A stretch of DNA of 64,000 nucleotides from an uncultured Syntrophobacterales bacterium (GCA_903928915.1 CAIYSL010000015.1:1-64000); one strand, 5' to 3'; positions 34,729 to 44,416 are shown, counted from the first letter of the stretch. Notes: generated from the sequence alone by a model not told the origin. Program-made: numbers and translations.

Positions 34729-34767
34729 CCCCTTCGTCCCCTCCCGCCAGGGGAGGGGACGAAGGGG
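34729..34767. repeat. Large GC-rich inverted repeat
   Basis: Arms 34729-34744 and 34752-34767 are perfectly complementary over 16 bases and extend one further pair inward. It follows the ThyX-like stop by a few bases and has no T-run in either direction. It could be a Rho-independent pause, an mRNA stabiliser or a member of an interspersed repeat family. Confidence 0.65.
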
Positions 34768-34833
34768 GCGAGGCTCCTGCCCGGGGAGGGGAGATGGGGG
34801 GGCGCCCGGTCAGCATCGATGCAGGAGCGCGCC

Positions 34834-35598
34834 ATGGATACCCGCCCCCGCGAGGATTTACGAGACAAAGCCTACCCCCCGGTGACCGGGATCGGGCGCG
34901 ACGAACACGTGGGCATGGTCCGGGAGATCTTCGCCACAATCCCCGGCCGCTACGACTTCCTCAACCGGCTGCTCAGCCTCCGCCGCGACGTGGCCTGGCG
35001 CCGCTTCGCCGTGCGGAAGATGCGGTTTTTCGACACCTTCCGCCTTCTGGATGTGGCCACCGGCACCGCCGACCTGGCGATCGACGCCGCGCTTTGCCAC
35101 CCGGACATCCGCGTGACCGGGATCGACTTCGTCCGGGAGATGCTCCTGCCGGGCCGGCTGAAGATCGCCGGCCGGGGGCTTGGCGAGCGCATCCGGCTCC
35201 TCCAGGCCGACGCCATGGCCCTTCCCTTTGCGGACAGGAGCTTCGACGCCGTGGGGATCGCCTTCGGCATCCGGAACATGCCGGACCGTCGCGGCGCCCT
35301 CCGGGAAATGCGGCGGGTCCTCGTCCCCGGCGGACGGGTCTTCGTCCTGGAGATGAACTTTCCCCGGAACCGCTTCAGCCGGTGGTTTTTCCGCCTCTAC
35401 CTGAACCGTCTCCTCCCTGCCGCGGCGGGTTTTTTCTCCGGCAACCCCGCCGCCTACCGCTACCTCAGCGACTCGATCCTCCATTTTCCGCAGCCGCAGG
35501 CCTTTCTGGGCATGATGGAGGAGGCCGGGTTCCGGGACCTCAAACGGCACGCCCTGACCCTCGGCATCACCTGTCTGTACGTGGGGACCAGGGAGTAG
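34834..35598 (+). CDS. ubiE: Demethylmenaquinone/ubiquinone C-methyltransferase (UbiE/MenG family)
   Basis: This 254-residue enzyme methylates demethylmenaquinone with SAM in the last step of menaquinone synthesis. It shows IPGRYDFLNRLLSLRRDVAWR (about 37-57), the SAM motif LLDVATGTADLAIDAA (about 71-86), and GIAFGIRNMPDRRGALREM (about 145), all UbiE signatures. I chose ATG 34834, with AGGAG six bases before it, over the in-frame ATG at 34819. In an anaerobe the product is likely menaquinone. No other quinone genes are adjacent. Confidence 0.9.
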   Translation: MDTRPREDLRDKAYPPVTGIGRDEHVGMVREIFATIPGRYDFLNRLLSLRRDVAWRRFAVRKMRFFDTFRLLDVATGTADLAIDAALCHPDIRVTGIDFVREMLLPGRLKIAGRGLGERIRLLQADAMALPFADRSFDAVGIAFGIRNMPDRRGALREMRRVLVPGGRVFVLEMNFPRNRFSRWFFRLYLNRLLPAAAGFFSGNPAAYRYLSDSILHFPQPQAFLGMMEEAGFRDLKRHALTLGITCLYVGTRE

Positions 35599-35807
35599 CC
35601 CAAGGCGTCCGGGAACTTGACCGGGGAGAGCGGCCATGCCACAATGCGTTCACTAGGAATCCGACGCCTCCCCGCGGGAATCGCCGTGCAAGACCTTGAT
35701 TCGTCCATCCTCGGGTTCGCTCTCACTTCCCCGGACAGCCTCCTGCCGGTGCGGATAGTACCTTCTTTCGCTGACCACTTCTCGCAGCGGAGCGTTATCG
35801 ATGCAAC
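35599..35807. other. Intergenic region upstream of the Pho boxes
   Basis: About 210 bases between ubiE and the Pho-box array. A 72-codon frame at 35617-35835 lacks a ribosome site and any recognisable feature, and runs into the Pho boxes, so I do not count it as a gene. Confidence 0.45.
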
Positions 35808-35861
35808 CGGTAACGAAAGCTTCATGCGGCTGTAATAATGCGGTAACAATTAGGGTATACA
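35808..35861 (+). promoter_or_regulatory. Pho-box array and promoter of the pst operon
   Basis: Four 11-base units stand head to tail: CGGTAACGAAA (35808), GCTTCATGCGG (35819), CTGTAATAATG (35830) and CGGTAACAATT (35841). Units 1, 3 and 4 keep the CTGTCAT-like 7-mer with 4-base AT-rich spacers, the layout of PhoB dimer sites. TATACA at 35856-35861 is the -10 box; no -35 hexamer is present, as in PhoB-activated promoters. The pstS ATG lies 60 bases downstream. Confidence 0.75.
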
Positions 35862-35921
35862 TTCCCGCTGCGTCGAAGGAACAACAGCCATCGATTGGGA
35901 CATTCAGCAGAAGGAGGAACT

Positions 35922-36932
35922 ATGCGAAAGTTTTTCAAGATTGCAGCGATATTGGCATGTGTGGTATCGTTTTCACCGGCGCAGGCGGCGGAAAAGCTCA
36001 ACGGTGCGGGAGCCAGTTTTCCGTATCCCGTCTACTCGGCCTGGGCCTTTGATTACCACAAGGCGACCGGGGTACAGCTCAACTACCAGTCCATCGGCTC
36101 GGGCGGCGGCATCAGGCAGATCACCGAGAGGACGGTGGATTTCGGGGCCTCCGATGCCCCGCTGACGCCGGATGCGCTTGCCAAGGCGAAGCTGCTGCAA
36201 TTCCCCGCCGTTATCGGCGGAGTGGTGCCGGTGGTCAACATCGCCGGGGTGAAACCGGGGGAGATGCGGCTCGATGCCGAAGCCTCCGCTAAAATATTCC
36301 TGGGAGAAATCAAGTATTGGGATGACGGCAAGATCCGGGCGTTGAACCCCAAGCTGAAGCTCGCCCATACCGAGATCACGGTTGTCCACCGGTCGGACGG
36401 GTCGGGGACCACGGCCGTATTCACCGAATATCTCAACGCCGTTTCTCCCGACTGGAAGGCGAAGGTGGGTTCGGGCACCGCGGTAAAATGGCCCGTCGGC
36501 ATCGGCGGCAAAGGGAACGAGGGGGTGGCGAACTACGTACAGCGGACGGCAAACTCGATCGGGTATGTGGAATTTGCCTATGCGGAGCAGAACAAGCTCA
36601 CCTACACGCTCCTCAAAAACGCCGCCGGCACCTATGTCACCCCGAGCTTCGCTGCCTTTGAGGATGCCGCGGACACGGGCACGTTCGACCCGAAGAACCA
36701 TTTTTATCTCTGGCTGGTGAACGCCCCGGGGAAAGATTCCTGGCCGATCGCGGGGGCGACCTTCATCCTGCTTGCCCAGGAAAAGATGGATGCCAACCGG
36801 AAGGTGGTGAAATTCTACGACTGGGCCTTCAAGAACGGAGATGCCAAGGCAAAGGAACTGGTCTACGTGCCCTTGCCCAAATCCTTGAAGGATAAGATCA
36901 GGGCCTATTGGAAGGCAAACGGCGCGCAATAG
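35922..36932 (+). CDS. pstS: Phosphate ABC transporter substrate-binding protein
   Basis: PstS binds phosphate in the periplasm and passes it to PstCA. The 336-residue precursor has a signal peptide cut after AQA (about 21), mature start AEKLNGAGASFPYPVYSAW, then the phosphate-binding IGSGGGIRQI, DFGASDAPLT and RSDGSGTTAVFTEYL. AAGGAGGAACT precedes ATG 35922; an ATG at 35895 would add nine residues before the signal. First gene of a seven-gene phosphate operon; a hairpin after it likely makes pstS the most abundant product. Confidence 0.96.
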   Translation: MRKFFKIAAILACVVSFSPAQAAEKLNGAGASFPYPVYSAWAFDYHKATGVQLNYQSIGSGGGIRQITERTVDFGASDAPLTPDALAKAKLLQFPAVIGGVVPVVNIAGVKPGEMRLDAEASAKIFLGEIKYWDDGKIRALNPKLKLAHTEITVVHRSDGSGTTAVFTEYLNAVSPDWKAKVGSGTAVKWPVGIGGKGNEGVANYVQRTANSIGYVEFAYAEQNKLTYTLLKNAAGTYVTPSFAAFEDAADTGTFDPKNHFYLWLVNAPGKDSWPIAGATFILLAQEKMDANRKVVKFYDWAFKNGDAKAKELVYVPLPKSLKDKIRAYWKANGAQ

Positions 36933-36947
36933 GCAGTGCTGAACAGC

Positions 36948-36985
36948 CGGGGCGGGTATTGCACACGCCCGCCCCGTTCTTCTTT
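36948..36985 (+). terminator. Partial terminator between pstS and pstC
   Basis: A perfect 9-pair GC stem (36948-36956 with 36968-36976, 11-base loop) is followed by TTCTTCTTT. In an otherwise tightly packed operon it would let only part of the transcripts continue, giving excess PstS over the membrane and ATPase subunits. Confidence 0.75.
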
Positions 36986-37014
36986 CCTGAGACCGAAGCA
37001 GAGGAACACCGGGA

Positions 37015-37956
37015 ATGGCCGTTACCGTAAAACGAAATCCAGGAGACATCATCTTCTTCTCGCTCACCGCCGTCGCCTCCTGCACGATCATCGTCTTCAT
37101 TGTCGGCATTGTATTCGTCCTGCTCACGGAATCCTCCCTGGCGATACAAAAATTCGGCGTCATACAGTTCCTTACCTCCACCGAGTGGGACCCGGTCAAG
37201 GAAACCTTCGGCGCCTTGACCAGCATCTATGGAACCATCGTTACCACCGCGCTGTCGCTTCTCATCGCAATCCCCGTCGCCCTGGGGATTGCCATCTTCA
37301 TCACCGAAGTAGCGCCGAATTTCCTGAGAGCCCCGATCGGGATCGCCATCGAGCTTTTGGCCGCCATTCCGAGCATCATTTACGGCATGTGGGGTCTTTT
37401 CACCCTCTCTCCGCTCATGGGCAACACGGTCGAACCGTTTCTCAAAAAGGCGACCGCCTCCATTCCGCTGGTAAGCGTCCTTTTCCAGGGGACCCCGATG
37501 GGCATCGATGTGTTGACCGCAAGCGTCATCCTGAGCATCATGATCATCCCCTTCACGGCAAGCATCGCACGGGATGCATTCAACCTGACGCCGGCCGTCG
37601 TCAAGGAGTCCGCCTACGCCCTGGGAACGACAAAGTGGGAGGTCGTAAAGAATATCGTCATCCCCTACTCAAAGCTCGGCGTGTTCGGGGGAATCCTTTT
37701 TTCCCTGGGACGCGCCCTCGGCGAAACCATGGCGGTGGCCTTTGTCCTGGGGAACAACCACCGGATATTCACCTCGCTGTTCGACAGCGCCGCGACCATA
37801 ACCGTGACCCTTGCCAACGAGTTCACCGAGGCGGATAAAGACATTTACCTTTCCTCGCTCTTTTATCTGGCACTGGTCCTGTTTGTGATGAGTTTCGTCT
37901 TCCTTGCCATCGCGAAATTCTTTCTCCTCAGGGCGGAACGGAGGTACTCGCGATGA
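37015..37956 (+). CDS. pstC: Phosphate ABC transporter permease PstC
   Basis: This 313-residue inner-membrane protein has six helices and the ABC permease loop EYSKLGVFGGILFSLGRALGETMAVAFVLGN-like region near residue 225 (GRALGETMAV is the EAA-type motif). IYGTIVTTALSLLIAIPVAL and AAIPSIIYGMWGLFTL are typical of PstC. Its stop overlaps the pstA start as ATGA. Confidence 0.94.
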   Translation: MAVTVKRNPGDIIFFSLTAVASCTIIVFIVGIVFVLLTESSLAIQKFGVIQFLTSTEWDPVKETFGALTSIYGTIVTTALSLLIAIPVALGIAIFITEVAPNFLRAPIGIAIELLAAIPSIIYGMWGLFTLSPLMGNTVEPFLKKATASIPLVSVLFQGTPMGIDVLTASVILSIMIIPFTASIARDAFNLTPAVVKESAYALGTTKWEVVKNIVIPYSKLGVFGGILFSLGRALGETMAVAFVLGNNHRIFTSLFDSAATITVTLANEFTEADKDIYLSSLFYLALVLFVMSFVFLAIAKFFLLRAERRYSR

Positions 37957-38792
37957 CCAGAGAGCAGATACGGAAAGCGGAAGGGGCAGCCGCCCTTACC
38001 CTGAGCACCTTGTCCGCCCTCCTGGGGCTGTTCTGGCTGGTCTTCATCCTCGGTGACGTGCTCGTGCAGGGGTTGCAGGCCCTCACCCCGACCCTGTTCC
38101 TCAACGACCCCGCGCCGGCAGGCGCCGAAGGCGGGGGGTTGCGGCACGCCTTCGTCGGCCAGCTGCTGATAACCTTTTTCGCGTCTCTGATCGGCGTACC
38201 GGTCGGGGTGCTCGGGGGGACATTCCTGGCGGAGTATGCACGGGGGAGAAGGATTGCCCGGATCATCAGCATCCTCTCCGATATCGTGGTGAGCGTCCCG
38301 TCCATCGTCATCGGGACCTTCGTGTATGCGGTCCTGGTGAAACCGGTGGGACACTTCAACGGCTGGGCCGGGGCGGTCGCCCTCGCCATCATCATGATCC
38401 CCGTCGTGCTCAGGACGACGGAAGACATGCTTTCCCTGGTGCCGTGGGAATTGCGGGAGGCGGCGTTTGCCCTGGGAGCCCCCTATTACAAGGTGATCAT
38501 CCAGGTGGTGTACCGGGGGGCAGCAACCGGCATCCTCACCGGCATCCTCCTGTCCATCGCGCGGGTAGCCGGGGAGACGGCGCCGCTGCTGTTCACCTCG
38601 TTCAATAACTCGTTCTTTTCGGTGGATATGAGCCATCCCATCGCATCTCTGACGGCAACGATCTTCCAGTACGCCACGGGTCCCTACAAGACCTGGCATG
38701 CCCAAGCATGGGCCGCATCCTTTGTCATCACGGTTTTTATCCTTCTGCTCACCATCCTGGGACGGCTGATCATCCGGTGGAGGTACAAATAA
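37953..38792 (+). CDS. pstA: Phosphate ABC transporter permease PstA
   Basis: This 279-residue partner permease has [40 protein letters not shown] and the EAA loop [28 protein letters not shown] (about 190-215), where AGETAPLL is a PstA hallmark. The overlap with pstC is four bases and with pstB one base (TAATG), so the three subunits are translationally coupled. Confidence 0.94.
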   Translation: MTREQIRKAEGAAALTLSTLSALLGLFWLVFILGDVLVQGLQALTPTLFLNDPAPAGAEGGGLRHAFVGQLLITFFASLIGVPVGVLGGTFLAEYARGRRIARIISILSDIVVSVPSIVIGTFVYAVLVKPVGHFNGWAGAVALAIIMIPVVLRTTEDMLSLVPWELREAAFALGAPYYKVIIQVVYRGAATGILTGILLSIARVAGETAPLLFTSFNNSFFSVDMSHPIASLTATIFQYATGPYKTWHAQAWAASFVITVFILLLTILGRLIIRWRYK

Positions 38793-39556
38793 TGGCTGAG
38801 ACCGCGGAGATAACGGTTAACACCCTGAACTTCTATTATTCCGGCACTATCCATGCCTTGAAGAATATCAGCCTTCCGGTGTACAAGCATTCCGTAACCG
38901 CCCTGATCGGTCCCTCCGGGTGCGGCAAGACGACCTTGCTGCGCTGCTTCAACAGGATGCACGACCTCTATCCCAACAACCGCTACGAGGGAGAAATTCT
39001 GCTCGGCAAGGAAAACATCCTCGACAATGCCACGGACCTGATCACCCTCAGAAGCCGCATCGGCATGGTCTTTCAGAAACCCACGCCGTTTCCGATGAGC
39101 ATCTTCGACAATATCGCCTACGGGCTTAAACTGAAGGGGATCACCAACCGGGCCGTTCAGTCCGGACGGGTTGAGAAGGCCCTCCACGATGCGCACCTCT
39201 GGGCAGAGGTGAAGGACAAACTCAAGTCGAGCGCCTACGAGCTGTCCGGCGGACAGCAGCAGCGGCTCGTCATCGCCCGGGCCCTGGCCGTCGATCCCGA
39301 GATCCTGCTCTTCGACGAGCCCACCTCCGCCCTGGACCCCTTATCCACCGCGAAGATAGAAGAGCTGATCGAACTATTGAGAAAGCAAATCACGATCATC
39401 ATCGTCACGCACAACATGCAGCAGGCGGCGCGGATTTCCGACTGGACCGGCTTTTTGATGCTCGGGGAGTTGATCGAGTTCGACCGGACGGACAAGATAT
39501 TCACCACGCCGTCGCAAAAATTGACCGAAGACTACGTGACCGGCAGGTTCGGTTGA
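38792..39556 (+). CDS. pstB: Phosphate ABC transporter ATPase PstB
   Basis: This 254-residue ATPase powers the transporter. Walker A is GPSGCGKTT (about 38-46), the Q-loop lies in [21 protein letters not shown], the signature is LSGGQQQR (about 152) and Walker [14 protein letters not shown]. The C-terminal [11 protein letters not shown] and EDYVTGRFG close are typical of PstB. GGTGGAGG precedes ATG 38792; the frame is open upstream within pstA. Confidence 0.96.
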   Translation: MAETAEITVNTLNFYYSGTIHALKNISLPVYKHSVTALIGPSGCGKTTLLRCFNRMHDLYPNNRYEGEILLGKENILDNATDLITLRSRIGMVFQKPTPFPMSIFDNIAYGLKLKGITNRAVQSGRVEKALHDAHLWAEVKDKLKSSAYELSGGQQQRLVIARALAVDPEILLFDEPTSALDPLSTAKIEELIELLRKQITIIIVTHNMQQAARISDWTGFLMLGELIEFDRTDKIFTTPSQKLTEDYVTGRFG

Positions 39557-39570
39557 CGAAGGGGGGCGGT

Positions 39571-40260
39571 ATGGAAGAGAAACGGCACATCAACATCCAG
39601 TACGACAACGAGCTCAGGGAAGTAAAAGACAGCCTGATCTACGTGGGGGCGCTGACTGAGAAGGCCATCGAACAGGGGATTATCGCCCTTCTGAACCGGG
39701 ACACGGAGATGGCCCGGCAGGTCATCGCCAACGACAGCCTGATCGACAAACTCGACATCGAAATTGAGGAAAAATGCATCCGCCTGCTGGCCCTGCGGCA
39801 ACCGGCGGCCAAGGACCTGCGGTTCATCACCACGGCGATCAAGATCAACGGACACCTGGAGCGAATCGGCGACATGGTCGTCAAGATTGCCGAAAAAACG
39901 ATCATCCTGAACCAGGAGCCGCTGCTGAAGCCCTATGTCGACCTGCCGAGGATGGCGGAGGTGGCACAGCGAATGATCAAGGAGAGTCTCGACGCCTTTG
40001 TCAACGAAGATGTGGCCCTGGCCCACAAGGTGCGAAAGGACGACGAGATCATCGACAAGCTCAATGAGCAGATATTCCGCGAGCTGCTCACCTTCATGAT
40101 GGAAAACCCGCACACGATTCACCGGGCAATGATCATTTCCCAGATCTCAAAGAGCCTGGAGAGGATTTCGGATCATGCGGAGGGCATAGCCGACATGGTG
40201 ATTTACATGGTCACGGGAGAGAGCGTCCGGCACAAGCCGACGTCTGCGGAGAACGGATGA
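39571..40260 (+). CDS. phoU: Phosphate uptake regulator PhoU
   Basis: This 229-residue protein folds as two three-helix bundles with repeated metal-binding motifs: LERIGDMVVKIAE (about 97) and LERISDHAEGIADMV (about 195). PhoU links PstB to the sensor kinase and keeps the Pho response off when phosphate is plentiful. ATG 39571 follows GGGGGG; the next gene overlaps its stop by four bases. Confidence 0.95.
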   Translation: MEEKRHINIQYDNELREVKDSLIYVGALTEKAIEQGIIALLNRDTEMARQVIANDSLIDKLDIEIEEKCIRLLALRQPAAKDLRFITTAIKINGHLERIGDMVVKIAEKTIILNQEPLLKPYVDLPRMAEVAQRMIKESLDAFVNEDVALAHKVRKDDEIIDKLNEQIFRELLTFMMENPHTIHRAMIISQISKSLERISDHAEGIADMVIYMVTGESVRHKPTSAENG

Positions 40261-42014
40261 AGCTTCGCCTGTTCCATAAATTCTTTTTCGCCTTCCTCGC
40301 CGTCGGCGTTGCCGTCGTCGCTCTCGCCGCCGTCTTGACGGAACAAGAGCTCAAAGCCGACCTCACCCTCCGGATCGGCGAGGAATTGGCTGCTGAGGCG
40401 CGGATCATCGCGCTGATGCCGGCGCGCAGTATCGCTCCGCAGGCCGGGGAACTGGCGAAGCGCGCCCGGGCCCGTCTGACGCTGATCGACGCCGCGGGCC
40501 GGGTGACGGCCGATTCGGAGGCCGCGGGCCGGGAGTTGGACAATCACCTCGACCGCCCGGAGATCCAGGAAGCGCTCCGCACGGGCGTGGGCACGGCCGT
40601 ACGCTACAGCCTCACCCTGAAGACGGACATGATCTACGTGGCCGTCCCCCTGCGGGAGGGGGCGCGGTCGGCGGGCTACATCCGCCTCGCCCGCCCCCTG
40701 AAGGAGGTCGCCCTGGCCACCGCGGGGATGGGCAAAACCGTTTTTCAGATCACCCTGGCCATCGTCGTTGTCTGTCTGACGATCGCCCTGCTGTTTTCCC
40801 TGAAGATGCTCGCCCCGATCCGCAGGCTGGCGGCCTTCGCCGGGCAGGCGCGGACGGGGAATGTATCCCGGCCGCCGCGGATCGACTCCCGGGACGAAAT
40901 CGGGCAGCTCGCCGAAGCCATCGCCGACATGGTGGCGGCCCTCCAGGAAAAGATCCGGATGTGCGCGGCCGAGACCGACAAGCTGGAATCGGTATTCTCC
41001 GGCATGAGCGAAGGGGTCATCGTCCTGGATGCGGACGACCGGGTCGAGTCGGTCAACCGCGGGATGGCGGAGATGACCGGCCGTGCGCCGGGGGATGTGC
41101 TCGGAAAGACGCTCCTGGAGGCCTTCCGCAACAGCAAACTCCATGACGCCCTGGAACGGTTCCGTCAGCGGGAAGAGACCATTACCGAGGAAATCGCCCT
41201 GGGCGATCACCCTCCGGTCATGATGGACGTGACCGTCTCCGCCATCCGCGGCGACAACGGCGAAGAACGGAAGACCGTTCTGGTGTTCCACGACGTGACC
41301 CGCCTAAAAAAACTCGAACGGATCCGCACCGATTTCGTGGCCAACGTCACCCATGAGATCCGAACCCCCCTGACGGCGATCATCGGGTTCGTGGAAACCC
41401 TCCAGCAGGGGGGGCTCGACGATCGGGAGACGACCCTGAAATTCCTGCGGACCATCCAGGAAAACGCCCAGCGGCTGAACCGCCTCGTGGACGACCTCCT
41501 GATCCTCTCCGGCATCGAACTGGGGGAGACAAAGCTCCACCGGGAACGGCTGGCCGTGGGAGACGTGTTCGAGCAAGCCCTGGCCGTCGTGGCGCCGCGG
41601 ATCGGTGAGAAGAACCTGAAGCTCATCAGGGACGTCCCCGGGGAATTGCCTCCGATCAGGGCTGACCGGGACCGCCTCGTTCAGATCCTGTTGAACATCC
41701 TGGACAACGCCGTCAAGTTCACGCCGGCGGAGGGAACGATCACGGTCACGGTCGCGCCCGGCGCCGCAGACGAGCTGATCGTCCGGATTGCCGACACGGG
41801 CGTCGGCATCCCGCAGGGCGAGATCCCCCGGCTGGGGGAGCGGTTCTACCGGGCGGACAGGGCGCGCGCGCGCGAACTGGGCGGCACCGGCCTGGGGCTT
41901 TCCATCGTTAAACACCTGCTGAATGCGCACGGCGGACGGATGGAGATCGACAGTACGCAGGGTCGCGGCACGACCGTGTCGCTCTTCTTTCCGCTTTTTT
42001 CTGAGGTAACATGA
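40257..42014 (+). CDS. phoR: Phosphate-regulon sensor histidine kinase PhoR
   Basis: This 585-residue kinase has two membrane helices (8-28 and 162-182) around a 130-residue periplasmic domain, then HAMP (about 185-235), PAS (240-350), HisKA with phospho-acceptor H366 in VTHEIRTPLTAIIGF, and HATPase with N-box LLNILDNAVKFTP, ADTGVGIP and GGTGLGLSIVKHLL. E. coli PhoR lacks the large periplasmic domain; this form is like those of Gram-positives and deltaproteobacteria. Its place between phoU and phoB fixes the role. Confidence 0.93.
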   Translation: MKLRLFHKFFFAFLAVGVAVVALAAVLTEQELKADLTLRIGEELAAEARIIALMPARSIAPQAGELAKRARARLTLIDAAGRVTADSEAAGRELDNHLDRPEIQEALRTGVGTAVRYSLTLKTDMIYVAVPLREGARSAGYIRLARPLKEVALATAGMGKTVFQITLAIVVVCLTIALLFSLKMLAPIRRLAAFAGQARTGNVSRPPRIDSRDEIGQLAEAIADMVAALQEKIRMCAAETDKLESVFSGMSEGVIVLDADDRVESVNRGMAEMTGRAPGDVLGKTLLEAFRNSKLHDALERFRQREETITEEIALGDHPPVMMDVTVSAIRGDNGEERKTVLVFHDVTRLKKLERIRTDFVANVTHEIRTPLTAIIGFVETLQQGGLDDRETTLKFLRTIQENAQRLNRLVDDLLILSGIELGETKLHRERLAVGDVFEQALAVVAPRIGEKNLKLIRDVPGELPPIRADRDRLVQILLNILDNAVKFTPAEGTITVTVAPGAADELIVRIADTGVGIPQGEIPRLGERFYRADRARARELGGTGLGLSIVKHLLNAHGGRMEIDSTQGRGTTVSLFFPLFSEVT

Positions 42015-42718
42015 CGCAGAAAAAGATCCTGATTGCCGACGATGAAAAGGATATCGTCGCGCTTATCGCCTACAACCTGGAACGGGAAGGCTATGCAGTC
42101 GTCACGGCCTTTGACGGGCAAAAAGCCTGGGAGATGGTCGCCGCCGAAAAGCCCGATCTGGTCATCCTCGACCTGATGATGCCGGCGATTTCCGGGATGG
42201 AGGTCTGCCGGATGATCCGGCGCCACCCCGGGACGGCAGCCCTGCCGATCATCATGCTGACGGCGAAGTCGGACGCGGTAGACAAGATTCTGGGGCTGGA
42301 GGTCGGGGCGGACGACTACCTCACCAAGCCGTTTCACCTCCGGGAGCTCATCGCCAGGATCCGTGCGGTCCTCAGAAGATCGGAACGGCGTCCCGACGAC
42401 GATGCGCCCGAAGCGCTGGATTATGCCGGGCTCCACGTGGACCTCAAGTCCTACCAGGCGACGGTGGACGGCAGCCCCGTCGCGCTGAGCTCCCGCGAGT
42501 TCAGACTGCTTCAGTTCCTGATGCGCCACCCCGGCCGGGTCTACAGCAGGGAGCAACTGCTCGACCATGTCTGGGGCGATGAGGCGTTTGTGGAACCGCG
42601 GACCGTGGATGTGCATATCAGCCGTCTCAGGGCTGCGATCGAACCGAACAAAGAAGATCCGCGGTACGTGCTCACCGTTCGGGGCATCGGGTACAAGTTT
42701 GCGGATGCGGATGCATGA
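42011..42718 (+). CDS. phoB: Phosphate-regulon response regulator PhoB
   Basis: This 235-residue OmpR-type regulator has acidic residues D10-D11 (IADDEKD), phospho-acceptor D54 in LVILDLMMP, the switch LTAKSD and an output winged helix ending VRGIGYKF. It overlaps phoR by four bases. It should bind the Pho boxes at 35808-35851 and so activate its own operon. Confidence 0.94.
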   Translation: MTQKKILIADDEKDIVALIAYNLEREGYAVVTAFDGQKAWEMVAAEKPDLVILDLMMPAISGMEVCRMIRRHPGTAALPIIMLTAKSDAVDKILGLEVGADDYLTKPFHLRELIARIRAVLRRSERRPDDDAPEALDYAGLHVDLKSYQATVDGSPVALSSREFRLLQFLMRHPGRVYSREQLLDHVWGDEAFVEPRTVDVHISRLRAAIEPNKEDPRYVLTVRGIGYKFADADA

Positions 42719-42841
42719 ACCGGGGTCATTGTTCCCGCTGATCCCTGCCCCGCAATACTTCACACCCCGCGCAGCAGTTGTGGTAAGATTGCGCACACTC
42801 CCGCTGCGGCAGAACGACGTTCGGCCTGCACGGGCGAAAGG

Positions 42842-44281
42842 ATGAGCTCCTCACAGCCAATGGATACGCGAAACAAGACCAAGATCGTCGCGACCCTCTC
42901 CGATCGGCGCTGCGACGTGGAGTTTCTCGCGGCGCTCCACCGGGCCGGGATGGATGTGGTGCGGCTCAACACCGCCCACCAGTCCCCCGAGGGGGCCTTG
43001 CGGGTGATCCGGAACGTCCGGGCCGTGTCCGACCGCATCGCCGTCATGATCGACACGAAAGGCCCCGAGGTCCGGACGACGCCCACCGCGGGCGAGATCC
43101 TCCTGAAGCAGGGGGACCGGACGGCCTTCCGGGGCGACCCGGAGCGGGAATCGACCCGGGAGGCGGTCTTTGTCAGCCACCAGGGGTTCGTCGAGGAGGT
43201 GCCGGTGGACAGCCGCATCCTGATCGACGACGGTTCCCTGGAGCTCCGGGTCCTGCGGAAGCAGGGGGACGCCCTGATCTGCGAGGCCCTGGCTGACGGC
43301 CGGATCGGCGGGAGAAAGAGCGTGAACGTCCCGCAAGTCTCCTTCCGTCTCCCCGCCGTCAGCGACAAGGACCGGGCGTTCATCCGCCTCGCCGCCGAGC
43401 AGGAGTGCGACTTCATCGCCCACTCCTTCGTGCGCGGCAAGGCAGACCTCCTGGCCGTCCAGGCGATCCTGGACGAATCCAACAGCCCGATCAAGATCAT
43501 CGCCAAGATCGAAAACCAGGAAGGGGTGGACCGGATCGACGAGATCCTCGACCACGCCTACGGGGTGATGGTCGCCCGCGGCGACCTGGCGATCGAGATC
43601 CCCTACGAGCGGGTGCCGGGCATCCAGAAGATGCTGGTCGAAAAGTGCATCGCCCGCCGCAAGCCCGTCATCATCGCCACCCAGATGCTCCAGTCGATGA
43701 TCGAGAATCCCCGGCCCACCCGGGCCGAGGTGAGCGACATCGCCAGCGCCATCTACGGCAAGACCGATGCGGTGATGCTGAGCGCCGAGACCGCCGCCGG
43801 CCGCTACCCCTTGGAGGCGGTGACCGCCATGGCCCGGGTCGCCGTCGAGGTCGAGAAGTCCAGCGCCGACATCCACGACGCCCCGACGGTCGTCCTGACC
43901 ACCGAGCGGTCTGCCTTCCTCACCAAGATGGCCGTGGAGGCCGCCCTGAAGCTGGACGCCCGGGCGATCGTCGCCGACTCCTCGTCGGGCAACTCGATCC
44001 GCAACATGGCCGGGTTCCGCGGCCGCAAGCCGATCTTCGCCCACTGCCATGACCGGCACGTGGTGCGGCAGCTCGCCCTGTCGTTCGGCGTGGTGGCCGG
44101 ATGCATCGCCAAGACCGCCGACAGCCAGGAGTTCATCCACCGGGCGCTGACGGACCATCTGCAAGACGGCACCCTCGGGGAAGAGGACCTGGTCGTCGTC
44201 ATCGCCGGGAATTTCGGCGACCGGTTCGGCCCTTCCTTCATCGAGATCGGTCCGGCCAAGCTGTTCCTGAAGGGGACATAA
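42842..44281 (+). CDS. pyk: Pyruvate kinase
   Basis: This 479-residue glycolytic enzyme turns PEP and ADP into pyruvate and ATP. It starts TRNKTKIVATLSDRRCDVEF, and shows VMIDTKGPEVR, the catalytic IIAKIENQEGVDRIDEIL (about 220-237), MVARGDLAIEIPYERVPGIQK and KPVIIATQMLQSMIENPRPTRAEVSD with the metal and substrate residues. The C-terminal allosteric domain is present. The conserved start motif reads TLSDRR rather than the common TIGP, a modest deviation. The 123 bases before it carry no clear promoter. Confidence 0.94.
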   Translation: MSSSQPMDTRNKTKIVATLSDRRCDVEFLAALHRAGMDVVRLNTAHQSPEGALRVIRNVRAVSDRIAVMIDTKGPEVRTTPTAGEILLKQGDRTAFRGDPERESTREAVFVSHQGFVEEVPVDSRILIDDGSLELRVLRKQGDALICEALADGRIGGRKSVNVPQVSFRLPAVSDKDRAFIRLAAEQECDFIAHSFVRGKADLLAVQAILDESNSPIKIIAKIENQEGVDRIDEILDHAYGVMVARGDLAIEIPYERVPGIQKMLVEKCIARRKPVIIATQMLQSMIENPRPTRAEVSDIASAIYGKTDAVMLSAETAAGRYPLEAVTAMARVAVEVEKSSADIHDAPTVVLTTERSAFLTKMAVEAALKLDARAIVADSSSGNSIRNMAGFRGRKPIFAHCHDRHVVRQLALSFGVVAGCIAKTADSQEFIHRALTDHLQDGTLGEEDLVVVIAGNFGDRFGPSFIEIGPAKLFLKGT

Positions 44282-44416
44282 CCCCGAACCCGGATCCCCC
44301 TTTACCGGCAATGCTCATTTTGCCGGCGGACAGGCACGTTGCCTCTGCGGGAAGAAGAGGGATGATCCGGAAGAACGACTGCGCAACGCCCCGTCTCCGG
44401 GGTGCAGGAGGCTCTG

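Noticed and set aside
35617-35835. 72-residue protein before pstS
   Set aside because: No ribosome site, no recognisable feature and it runs through the Pho boxes.
44304-44327. Hairpin CCGGCAA/TTGCCGG after pyruvate kinase as terminator
   Set aside because: The stem is seven pairs and has no T-run in either direction, so I did not annotate it.
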